Origin: Pseudomonas lini
GTDB taxonomy: Bacteria > Pseudomonadota > Gammaproteobacteria > Pseudomonadales > Pseudomonadaceae
Direction: 5' to 3'
Length of the DNA: 64,000 nt
Assembly (NCBI RefSeq): GCF_964063345.1
Contig: NZ_OZ061318.1
Location: forward strand, 1,364,001-1,428,000
Numbering within the stretch: the first letter of the stretch is position 1; each line of letters starts with the position of its first letter. Below the pieces are notes generated by a model. It was not told the DNA's origin. It saw nothing but the letters and a program-made list of their open reading frames with translations, and did not search any database. Positions 27,296 to 35,375 of the stretch are shown piece after piece. The translations under genes and the position numbers were made by a program.

Positions 27296-27601
27296 GGATT
27301 GGCAGACCTGAAGGCTGAAAAAAAGCACCAAAGCAGTTCGCGAAGATGACTGACGCACCAAGTTGCAGCTCATCCAGATCGTAGCGCTAGTCTGGATGAA
27401 CCGGTTTGGCGCACAAGATCGCAGCCTCTGCGCGAGTTTTGATTATTTGAGTTAAGGTTTTCCTGAAATCATGCCCGGCAACAGCGCAAGGGCGCAGGTT
27501 CACGCACCACGACATAGCAAAAGTTGTACCAGTCATTTGTACTGAACCTTCACGCAAGGCTCATACTCGAACGCTTCAGAAGCCACTTATGGAGATCACC
27601 A
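27296..27601. other. divergent promoter region
   Basis: 306 bp between amt (-) and the YqjD-like operon (+). TTCACGCA occurs twice, near 27498 and 27549. I found no sigma-54 site of the GG-N10-GC type in front of the ammonium transporter, and no extra gene. Confidence 0.4.
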
Positions 27602-27916
27602 ATGGCACGCACCACAGCAAAGACTGCTCAAGAAGTTCTGATGGAAGATTTTCAGACGCTAGTCACCGACACTGAAAGGTTGCTGGAACACACCAAATCC
27701 CTGGCTGGCGATCAGGCCGATGAGTTGCGCCAGCAGATCCATGACAGTCTGCTGCGCGCGCGGGAAACCCTGAGATTGACCGAAGACTCTGTGCGCGAGC
27801 GCGGCAAAGCCGCTGTCACTGCCACGGAAGATTACGTCCAGGCCAACCCATGGCAATCGGTCGGAATCGCGGCTGGCGTGGGTTTCCTGATTGGCCTGCT
27901 AGCCACTAGGCGCTGA
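27602..27916 (+). CDS. YqjD/ElaB-family (DUF883) membrane-anchored protein
   Basis: 104 aa from ATG 27602 with GGAG 9 nt upstream. A long charged helix (LVTDTERLLEHTKSLAGDQ onward) leads to a glycine-rich C-terminal membrane helix (NPWQSVGIAAGVGFLIGLL) ending in RR. Such DUF883 proteins bind ribosomes at the inner membrane in stationary phase in E. coli. It is the first of three genes that match the yqjD-yqjE-yqjK order. Confidence 0.88.
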   Translation: MARTTAKTAQEVLMEDFQTLVTDTERLLEHTKSLAGDQADELRQQIHDSLLRARETLRLTEDSVRERGKAAVTATEDYVQANPWQSVGIAAGVGFLIGLLATRR

Positions 27917-27917
27917 T

Positions 27918-28307
27918 ATGGCGATCGGCGAATCCGACCCGTCCGCGACGGGCACCGGCTCATCACCGCGGCGCCTCGGGGCCGCGTTTCTTGGACTGCT
28001 GCACAGTCATGTCGAACTGTTCGGCATTGAATTGCAGGAACAAAAAGCACGCACCGTAAGCCTGTTGCTGTTTGCCGGCCTGACGCTGGTCTTTGCCTTG
28101 TTATTGCTGGTGGGCTTGTCGACGCTGGTGTTGATCCTGTTTTGGGACACCTATCGCCTGGCAGCAATCATCGGGCTCTGTGTGTTCTATACCCTCGCAG
28201 CGTTGTTCTGTGCGATGCGCTTGAGAGCAGCGATTTTCGATGAATCCTCGCCCTTCCATGGCACCTTGGAAGAGTTGGCCAATGATCGGGAGCGTCTGTT
28301 GCCATGA
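27918..28307 (+). CDS. YqjE-like membrane protein (holin-like fold)
   Basis: 129 aa, two adjacent membrane helices at about residues 50-100 (SLLLFAGLTLVFALLLLVG and LAAIIGLCVFYTLAALFCA) with cytoplasmic ends, the pattern of the YqjE / phage holin superfamily 6-like group. It starts 1 bp after the DUF883 gene and overlaps the next gene by 4 bp. Partner of YqjD-like proteins; function not established. Confidence 0.82.
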   Translation: MAIGESDPSATGTGSSPRRLGAAFLGLLHSHVELFGIELQEQKARTVSLLLFAGLTLVFALLLLVGLSTLVLILFWDTYRLAAIIGLCVFYTLAALFCAMRLRAAIFDESSPFHGTLEELANDRERLLP

Positions 28308-28645
28308 GCATGTCTGAACTTCCCCGCAACAGCTCACGCACGGAAATGCGCAAAGCGCTGATCCGCCTGCGCATGGAAATGCATCGCCAGGAAATTCGCC
28401 ACGAATCCCAACACCTGCTGCACCCTCTGCAACGGGTGCGTGGCATGACGCAAAACCTGCAAGACGGTCTCGGCATCAAACACGCTCCGCTCTGGGGGAT
28501 CGTGGCCGTGATCGGGTTGGGCTTTCTGACCGGCAAAGGTGCCAAGGGTGGCAGTATTGGCAGCCTGACTCGGCTGGCTCGCCTGGGCGTCACGCTGGGG
28601 CCACTGATCAAGCTGATCATGCAGAGCGCTTCGCGCAAACATTAA
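28304..28645 (+). CDS. YqjK-like small membrane protein
   Basis: 113 aa, start overlapping the previous stop (ATGA). The N-terminal 60 residues are basic and helical (TEMRKALIRLRMEMHRQEIR), then one weak membrane segment (LWGIVAVIGLGFLTGKG) and a glycine-rich, basic end. Third gene of the membrane operon. I assign it by position and shape rather than by clear motif. Confidence 0.7.
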   Translation: MSMSELPRNSSRTEMRKALIRLRMEMHRQEIRHESQHLLHPLQRVRGMTQNLQDGLGIKHAPLWGIVAVIGLGFLTGKGAKGGSIGSLTRLARLGVTLGPLIKLIMQSASRKH

Positions 28646-28680
28646 TCAGTCCTGTTTGGCTGCATTCTTTCAATATCACC

Positions 28681-28712
28681 AGGATTAACCTCTTTATCGA
28701 GAGGTTAATCCT
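28681..28712. repeat. perfect 13-bp inverted repeat
   Basis: AGGATTAACCTCT and AGAGGTTAATCCT around TTATCG, 36 bp after the membrane operon. It could fold as a strong hairpin but no T-run follows on either strand, so it is at best an atypical terminator; a protein site is possible. Confidence 0.6.
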
Positions 28713-28884
28713 GCGTGCCTGCATGGTGTCCAGGTCCAGTACTGCCTAACCGCCGGGCTATTTACCGATAACGGCGAGCGCCTGCTACTCATCGATATCG
28801 ATGCCGCAGGGCTCTAGTTCTCCTTGCAGGGACCCGCTTGAACCGGGAAGCTAGGGGATCAGTCACCTGACGGAGAGACCAGCC

Positions 28885-30216
28885 TTGGATTGGCAAACCC
28901 TGCTTACCCGCGAACGCCTCGGAAAGCCTGTACACAGCCCGGAAGAACTCGGCCGCAGCCCTTTCCATAAAGACCATGACCGCATCATTTTCTCGGGCGC
29001 GTTTCGCCGTCTCGGGCGCAAGACCCAGGTCCATCCGGTCTCCAGCAACGATCATATCCACACGCGCCTGACCCATTCGCTGGAAGTCAGCTGCGTCGGC
29101 CGTTCGCTAGGCATGCGCGTTGGTGAAACCATCCGCAGCGCCCTGCCCGACTGGTGCGAACCGAGCGACCTGGGCATGGTGGTGCAATCGGCTTGCCTGG
29201 CCCATGACATTGGTAATCCGCCCTTCGGTCATTCCGGTGAAGACGCGATCCGCCACTGGTTCCAGCAGGCCGCAGGCCGTGGCTGGCTGGATGCGATGAG
29301 CGAAGCCGAACGCAATGACTTCCTCAATTTCGAAGGCAATGCCCAGGGTTTCCGGGTGCTTACCCAGCTTGAATACCACCAGTTCGAAGGGGGTACCCGG
29401 CTGACCTACGCCACGCTGGGTACCTACCTGAAATACCCGTGGACGGCTCGGCACGCCGACTCACTAGGCTACAAGAAGCACAAGTTCGGCTGCTATCAGA
29501 GCGAACTGCCGTTGCTGGAACAGATCGCTCATAAACTCGGCCTGCCGCAGCTGGAAGAACAGCGTTGGGCGCGTCATCCGCTGGTGTACCTGATGGAGGC
29601 CGCCGACGATATCTGCTACGCGCTGATCGATCTGGAAGATGGCCTGGAGATGGAGCTGCTGGAATACGCCGAAGTCGAGTCCCTGCTGCTGGACCTGGTG
29701 GGCGACGATCTCCCGGAAACCTATCGCCAGCTCGGTCCCCAGGATTCGCGTCGGCGCAAACTGGCGATCCTGCGGGGCAAAGCCATCGAACACCTGACCA
29801 ACGCAGCAGCCCGAGCCTTCGTCGAGCAACAGGACGCGCTGCTGGCCGGCACGCTCCCTGGCGACCTGGTGGAACATATGCATGGCCCCGCCAAACGCTG
29901 CGTCTTGAATGCCAAGGACATGGCGCGCAAAAAAATCTTCCAGGACAAGCGCAAGACACTCCACGAAATCGGCGCCTACACCACCCTGGAAATCCTGCTC
30001 AACGCCTTTTGCGGCGCGGCACTGGAGCAACACAACGGTCGCACGCCATCCTTCAAGCACCGCCGCATACTCGACCTGTTGGGCAACAATGCGCCCGATC
30101 CTCAGGGCCCTTTGCACACCTCCTTCTTGCGCATGATTGATTTCATCGCCGGCATGACCGACAGCTATGCCAGTGAAATGGCGCTGGAAATGACCGGTCG
30201 TTCAAGCCACGGATAG
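28885..30216 (+). CDS. dgt: deoxyguanosinetriphosphate triphosphohydrolase-like protein
   Basis: 443 aa from a TTG with GGAGAG 8-9 nt upstream. The HD-domain metal ligands are in [11 protein letters not shown] and [16 protein letters not shown], with the dGTPase-type start [20 protein letters not shown]. It hydrolyses dNTPs to nucleoside and triphosphate; this longer bacterial branch is a dGTPase or broader dNTPase. The upstream start at TTG is the only one that preserves the conserved MDWQTLL end. Confidence 0.92.
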   Translation: MDWQTLLTRERLGKPVHSPEELGRSPFHKDHDRIIFSGAFRRLGRKTQVHPVSSNDHIHTRLTHSLEVSCVGRSLGMRVGETIRSALPDWCEPSDLGMVVQSACLAHDIGNPPFGHSGEDAIRHWFQQAAGRGWLDAMSEAERNDFLNFEGNAQGFRVLTQLEYHQFEGGTRLTYATLGTYLKYPWTARHADSLGYKKHKFGCYQSELPLLEQIAHKLGLPQLEEQRWARHPLVYLMEAADDICYALIDLEDGLEMELLEYAEVESLLLDLVGDDLPETYRQLGPQDSRRRKLAILRGKAIEHLTNAAARAFVEQQDALLAGTLPGDLVEHMHGPAKRCVLNAKDMARKKIFQDKRKTLHEIGAYTTLEILLNAFCGAALEQHNGRTPSFKHRRILDLLGNNAPDPQGPLHTSFLRMIDFIAGMTDSYASEMALEMTGRSSHG

Positions 30217-30386
30217 AAGCATATCGGTTAGCCGTTTCAGAGACCTCTGAACGGCTGATCGAATGTCTCGACATTCATGTGTATTTCAACGTCGACAGAA
30301 TCGCCCTACACACTGTGCAGAGCGGACTGATCGATTGTTCGGCTGTCTCGCGAAATAATCGCACTCCCCTGCTCGACAGATGACGC

Positions 30387-30791
30387 ATGAAAATACCTAT
30401 GTTCAAACATGATTGGCGCATCTTGCTGGTGGAAGATCATCCCTTTCAGCTACGAGCGACTCAATACCTGCTCGAGAGTTATGGCTTCACCCAATTGACT
30501 GCCACTGACAGTGCCGAAGCCGCCTTGCAACAAATGCTCAAGGCTGCGCAACCGTTCGATATTCTTTTGTGCGACCAATGCCTGCCTGACCTTCCAGGCC
30601 TCGACTTGATCGAATACGCCAGTCACCGGGGGATGATCAGGCAGGCAATACTTTTGAGCAGCCTGACATCCGTCGAACTGGACCAACTTAAAGTAATGGC
30701 CCACGAACATGGACTGCCCTTGCTCGGTTACTTGATCAAACCATTGAAACAATCAGACTTCAGAAACTTGTTGACCTTGGCTTCATCCTAA
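30387..30791 (+). CDS. stand-alone receiver-domain protein
   Basis: 134 aa, one receiver domain only: Glu16/Asp17, phospho-acceptor Asp63 in LLCDQCLPDLPG, Ser91 and Lys118 in YLIKPL. The C-terminal segment MAHEHGLPLLGYLIKPLKQSD resembles the receiver of RocR-type proteins (receiver-EAL), but no EAL domain or DNA-binding domain follows. It could be a phosphate sink or a protein-protein regulator for the adjacent Roc-like kinase. An ATG 12 bases further in is equally possible as start. Confidence 0.82.
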   Translation: MKIPMFKHDWRILLVEDHPFQLRATQYLLESYGFTQLTATDSAEAALQQMLKAAQPFDILLCDQCLPDLPGLDLIEYASHRGMIRQAILLSSLTSVELDQLKVMAHEHGLPLLGYLIKPLKQSDFRNLLTLASS

Positions 30792-31046
30792 AAACACAAG
30801 AACCAAAACACACTAAAGCCATTACAAAAAATAAAAACCCATACCTCTAACTCAATATTTTCAATCTCTTGAATACCCTCAAAACTTTTGCCCTTCCTCA
30901 TGCAAAACCTAGTTGATACGTAGTCCGATTCTTCTTCGGTTGTAGGACTTTTCCTGTATTGCTGCTACAGCCCCCTCAGTTCATGCGGCGCCTCAACTAT
31001 CTGAGCTAAGGTGCGCGCTTTATTTGTGCACGTATGGGATTTGATT
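30792..31046. other. AT-rich intergenic region upstream of the Roc-like pair
   Basis: 255 bp of strikingly low GC (A-runs such as ACAAAAAATAAAAACC) compared with the flanking genes. It contains CTGTA-N7-TACAG at 30954-30970 and TTGTAGGA followed by TTTCCTGTA just before it. The layout suits binding by a NarL/EvgA-type regulator and by MvaT-like silencers, both inferred. Confidence 0.5.
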
Positions 31047-31673
31047 ATGAACTCCGTTTTTATTGTCGACGATCACCCTGTTATCCGCCTTGCCGTTCGA
31101 ATGCTGCTGGAACATGAAGGTTACAAAGTCGTCGGCGAAACTGACAATGGGGTCGATGCAATGCAGATGGTTCGCGAATGCATGCCTGACCTGATCATCC
31201 TCGACATCAGTATTCCCAAACTGGATGGGCTGGAAGTTCTTTCCCGTTTCAACGCCATGAGTACCCCCTTAAAAACACTGGTGTTAACTGCACAGTGCCC
31301 GACACTTTTCGGTATTCGATGCATGCAGTCCGGTGCATCGGGCTATGTTTGCAAGCAGGAAGACCTCAGTGAACTGATGAGTGCGATCAAAGCGGTCTTA
31401 TCAGGTTACAACTACTTTCCCAGTCAAGCCTTGAACCCTGTTCGTCGTGACGACGCGCGCTGGTCCGACCTGGAATTGTTTAAATCCGTCAATGATCGAG
31501 AGCTGATGGTATTACAACTTTTCGCCCAAGGTCGCACCAATAAAGAAATTGCCAAGGGCATGTTTCTCAGCAACAAAACGGTCAGTACTTATAAAAAACG
31601 ACTCATGCAGAAACTCAAAGCCAAATCCTTGGTTGAACTCATCGATATGGCAAAACGTAACGCGTTAGTGTGA
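31047..31673 (+). CDS. rocA2: RocA2/EvgA-like response regulator
   Basis: 208 aa from ATG 31047. The receiver has Asp8, Asp9 and Asp53 (LIILDISIPKLDGLEVL); the C-terminal LuxR-type DNA-binding domain reads NDRELMVLQLFAQGRTNKEI and SNKTVSTYKKRLMQKL. It belongs to the BvgA/EvgA/RocA group, which works with BvgS-type sensors. The partner follows with a 4-bp overlap (GTGA). In P. aeruginosa the same pair (RocS2/RocA2) lies next to dgt. Roc systems control fimbrial (cup) and efflux genes there; targets here are unknown. Confidence 0.85.
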   Translation: MNSVFIVDDHPVIRLAVRMLLEHEGYKVVGETDNGVDAMQMVRECMPDLIILDISIPKLDGLEVLSRFNAMSTPLKTLVLTAQCPTLFGIRCMQSGASGYVCKQEDLSELMSAIKAVLSGYNYFPSQALNPVRRDDARWSDLELFKSVNDRELMVLQLFAQGRTNKEIAKGMFLSNKTVSTYKKRLMQKLKAKSLVELIDMAKRNALV

Positions 31674-34600
31674 GAAACAGGATGCCCAGCCGCTTGAAGG
31701 ATCATCTAATACTCATGGCCGCGGGTTTATGCCTGAGTACCTCAGTACTCGCGGCCAAGACAGCCGGCGAGCATTACTCCCTGCTCAGTCGCTCGACGGC
31801 CGGGCACATGGAAGTCCAACTGGATACCTCACAACGACAATGGGCTAAAGACAAACGTGAATTGATCCTGGGTACATCGGCCCCGGACTATCCTCCTTTC
31901 GACCTGACCCTCAGCGGCCACGACTATGAAGGTTTGACCGCCGATTACGCAGGTATCCTCGGCAAGGCCATAGGGTTGCCGATCAAGGTGCAGCGTTTCG
32001 CATCCCGGGGGGCCGCGATCGAGGCGCTGGAAAAAGGCCAGGTCGACATGCTCGGCACCGCCAATGGGTTCGAAGCCGACAACGCCGACATTGCCTTATC
32101 CATGCCTTATGCGGTGGATCAACCCGTACTGGTGACACGAGAAGGAGAAACCAGATCGCTGACCGATGGACTTGCCGGCATGCGGCTCAGCATGGTGTAT
32201 CACTATTTGCCTCTGGATGAGGTAAGGGCGCTGTATCCGAAGGCCATCATTACCTCCTATCCGTCCTACCAGAATGCGATCAATGCGGTTGCCTTCGACC
32301 AGGCCGACGTTTTTCTCGGCGACACCATTTCAACCCACTACATGATCAACAAGGGGTATCTGAACAACATCCGCATGGCCAACTTCGGTAAACACGAAGC
32401 CCATGGTTTCAGCTTTGCCGTGCAGAAGGACAACCCGAATCTGCTTGCAATCATCAACGTGGTACTCAAGACCATCCCCACCAGCGAGCGAGAAAACATT
32501 GCCAAACGCTGGAGTGCCGGCAGCGACATTCTTCTCACCGATCACAAACTGCAACTCAGCCACCGTGAAGAACGCTGGCTGGCACAACATCCGGTTGTGC
32601 GTGTCGTGGTTAATGAAGCGTTTGCGCCGCTGTCGTTTTTCGACAGCGACGGCAACTTTCGAGGTGTCACGGCTGATCTGCTCGAGCTGATCAGGTTGCG
32701 CACCGGTTTGCGTTTCGAAATCCAGCGCAGCCGAAGCGATGACGAGATGATCGAGCAGATCGCTAACCATCAGGCTGACCTGATCGCCGCCCTGCTCCCC
32801 AGCATCCAACGTGAAACGACGTTGAATTTCAGCCGCCCCTATCTGGAAAACTCCTTTGTGCTACTGACGCGCAAAGCGGCCGACAGCCCGACAAATCTCA
32901 CGCAATTGCAGGACAAACGCCTGGCCATCGCTCAAGGCAATCCACTGGTGGATTACCTGCGCAGCGAGTTTCCGCGGATCAATCTGGTTGAAACCCCGGA
33001 CACGTTCAGCGCCGTGGAATTGCTCGCCGTGGGCCAGGCAGAAGGTGCGGTGAACTCACTGGTGATCGCCAACTACTTCATCTCATCGCGGATCTTCGAA
33101 CAGACACTTCAGATCAGCACCACCATCGGCACCCGACAGGCAGCGTTTTCCCTGGCGACCGGGCGCGACGCCAAAGAACTGAATGCCATCCTCGACAAGG
33201 CGCTGCTGAGCATTGCACCGGAGGAGCTGGGCATCATCAACAACCGCTGGCGTGGTTATTCGACGCCCTCGCAGAATACTTGGCGCAACTATCACCGAGT
33301 GTTCTATCAGATCGTTACAGGCGCTGGTGTTCTACTGCTGATATCCGTTGCCTGGAACGCCTATATGAGACGTCAGATAAAACAGCGTCAGGCGGCCGAA
33401 CGCGCATTGAACGATCAACTGGAATTCATGCGATCACTGGTCAATGGCACACCTCATCCCATTTATGTGCGGGATCGCCAGGGATTGCTGCAAAGCTGCA
33501 ACGATAGTTACCTGGAGACCTTCTGCGCGAAACGCGAAGACATCATTGGTAAAGGCGTCATGCAGGGCTGCTTCAGCAACGCCTTCGAAGCACGGGAATA
33601 TCAGGCGGACTACCAACGCGTCATGGCCGAGGGCACGCCGCTGGTTCTCGACCGTCCGTTGCACATCGACGACCACAAGCTGACGATCTATCACTGGATT
33701 CTTCCCTATCGCGACTCGAGCGGTGATGTGCAAGGCATCATCGGCGGCTGGATCGATATCAGCGAGCGGCGGAAACTGTTTGATGAGTTGCGGGCAGCGA
33801 AAGAGCGCGCCGATGAAGCCAACCGAGCTAAAAGCACCTTTCTGGCGACCATGAGCCATGAGATCCGCACGCCAATGAATGCAATCATCGGCATGCTCGA
33901 ACTGACACTCAAGCGTATCGATCACCGTCATCCGGATCGACCCGCCATCGACGTCGCGTACCACTCAGCGAAAGACCTGCTGGAACTGATCGGGGACATT
34001 CTCGATATTGCGCGCATCGAATCCGGGCGTCTGAGCCTGAGCCCGGAGCGCGTCAATCTGGCTGAAACCGTCGCCTCGGTGGTGCGGATTTTCGACGGGC
34101 TGGCCCGGCAGAAAAATCTCGGGCTGCAACTGCAATTCAGCCCTGCCAAACCGGCGACTGATGTCCTGTTGGACCCGATGCGCTTCAAGCAGGTGCTGTC
34201 CAATCTGATCAGCAATGCCATCAAGTTTACGCAACAGGGCCAAGTCAGGATCAGCGTAGAGTTGCAGCCGACCGACGAGCCCGAGCGAGTTGACCTGCAA
34301 TTGCTGGTTGAAGACAGTGGCGCAGGGATCAGCGAGGAGGATCAACAGCGGTTGTTCGAGCCTTTTGTCCAGGCCGATAACTCCAGCCAGTCAGCCAGAG
34401 GCGGCGCGGGGCTTGGCCTGGTGATCAGCCGCAATCTATGCGAAATGATGGGCGGCAGCCTGCAATTGAACAGTGAGCGGGGAGTCGGCACACAGGTTCG
34501 GGTTTCGCTGAACCTGGCAACCCTGCCGACGGAACGGATACCGGAACCTGTCGAGCCGCAAATTCACTTGAGCACTGCCCCCTTGAACGTGCTGGTGGTC

Positions 34601-35326
34601 GATGATCACCCGGCCAATCGCTTGCTCATGTGCCAGCAACTGGAGTTTCTGGGGCATCGATTCAACGTCGCTGCGGATGGCGAGGAAGGGTTCGAGGCAT
34701 GGAAGAATCAGCCATTCGATCTGGTGATTGCAGATTGCAACATGCCGATCATGAATGGATATGAGCTGGTCCGTGCCATTCGCCAATATGAACAGCAACT
34801 GCAGCGCCCTCCCTGTACCGTTTTGGGTTTCACCGCCAACGCGCAGCCGGAGGAAAGACAACGCTGCAAACTGGCCGGGATGGACGATTGCCTGTTCAAG
34901 CCCCTCAGCCTGACGGCCTTGAGCCAATGGGTCGAAGGCATCACGCCGAGGGTCCGCGAGCCAGCCTTCAGCCTGGAAGGGCTGCACCTGTTGACCGGTG
35001 GCAACCCGTCACTCAACCAGCGATTGTTGGTCGAACTGCTGAACAGCAACCGCCTGGACCGCGAAGCGCTGCTGGCGTTATCCGAGTCGAAGGACCGGCA
35101 GTCATTCCTCGACATTGCCCACAAAATCAAGGGCGCGGCCCGAATCGTCCAGGCCTCCCGACTGATCGACAGTTGCGAGGCGCTCGAACAGGCCTGCAAT
35201 AACAGATTCCACGACGATGAAGTGGCCGATTGCAGCAAGTCCATGGAGCGCGCCATGCTCGAACTCGAGCAGGCGTTGCAACAACAGATGGCACACCATG
35301 ACAAAAGCACAATGAAGGAGCATTAA
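31670..35326 (+). CDS. rocS2: BvgS/EvgS-like hybrid sensor kinase (RocS2)
   Basis: 1218 aa from a GTG overlapping the previous stop (an ATG at 31682 is possible). Order: signal peptide (ending SVLAAK), two periplasmic family 3 solute-binding (Venus flytrap) domains at about 55-290 and 300-525, one membrane helix at about 545-565, PAS at 585-700, kinase dimerisation domain with His730 (ATMSHEIRTPMNAIIGM), ATPase domain, receiver with Asp1022 (VIADCNMPIMNGYE), and an HPt domain with His1151 (DIAHKIKGAARIV). It is a complete four-step phosphorelay that should feed RocA2. Confidence 0.9.
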   Translation: MRNRMPSRLKDHLILMAAGLCLSTSVLAAKTAGEHYSLLSRSTAGHMEVQLDTSQRQWAKDKRELILGTSAPDYPPFDLTLSGHDYEGLTADYAGILGKAIGLPIKVQRFASRGAAIEALEKGQVDMLGTANGFEADNADIALSMPYAVDQPVLVTREGETRSLTDGLAGMRLSMVYHYLPLDEVRALYPKAIITSYPSYQNAINAVAFDQADVFLGDTISTHYMINKGYLNNIRMANFGKHEAHGFSFAVQKDNPNLLAIINVVLKTIPTSERENIAKRWSAGSDILLTDHKLQLSHREERWLAQHPVVRVVVNEAFAPLSFFDSDGNFRGVTADLLELIRLRTGLRFEIQRSRSDDEMIEQIANHQADLIAALLPSIQRETTLNFSRPYLENSFVLLTRKAADSPTNLTQLQDKRLAIAQGNPLVDYLRSEFPRINLVETPDTFSAVELLAVGQAEGAVNSLVIANYFISSRIFEQTLQISTTIGTRQAAFSLATGRDAKELNAILDKALLSIAPEELGIINNRWRGYSTPSQNTWRNYHRVFYQIVTGAGVLLLISVAWNAYMRRQIKQRQAAERALNDQLEFMRSLVNGTPHPIYVRDRQGLLQSCNDSYLETFCAKREDIIGKGVMQGCFSNAFEAREYQADYQRVMAEGTPLVLDRPLHIDDHKLTIYHWILPYRDSSGDVQGIIGGWIDISERRKLFDELRAAKERADEANRAKSTFLATMSHEIRTPMNAIIGMLELTLKRIDHRHPDRPAIDVAYHSAKDLLELIGDILDIARIESGRLSLSPERVNLAETVASVVRIFDGLARQKNLGLQLQFSPAKPATDVLLDPMRFKQVLSNLISNAIKFTQQGQVRISVELQPTDEPERVDLQLLVEDSGAGISEEDQQRLFEPFVQADNSSQSARGGAGLGLVISRNLCEMMGGSLQLNSERGVGTQVRVSLNLATLPTERIPEPVEPQIHLSTAPLNVLVVDDHPANRLLMCQQLEFLGHRFNVAADGEEGFEAWKNQPFDLVIADCNMPIMNGYELVRAIRQYEQQLQRPPCTVLGFTANAQPEERQRCKLAGMDDCLFKPLSLTALSQWVEGITPRVREPAFSLEGLHLLTGGNPSLNQRLLVELLNSNRLDREALLALSESKDRQSFLDIAHKIKGAARIVQASRLIDSCEALEQACNNRFHDDEVADCSKSMERAMLELEQALQQQMAHHDKSTMKEH

Positions 35327-35375
35327 CTATGCTTGGGGACTGAGCAGTGTGTTAATCATCATGGAGAAAGCTGCA

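Noticed and set aside
27296..27601. Sigma-54 promoter for the ammonium transporter
   Set aside because: No GG-N10-GC pair with good flanks was found on the minus strand in this region.
28715..28808. Possible gene remnant (frame ending GERLLLIDIDAAGL, TAG) before dgt
   Set aside because: No start codon or ribosome site fits, and about 30 codons without a stop are expected by chance in high-GC DNA.
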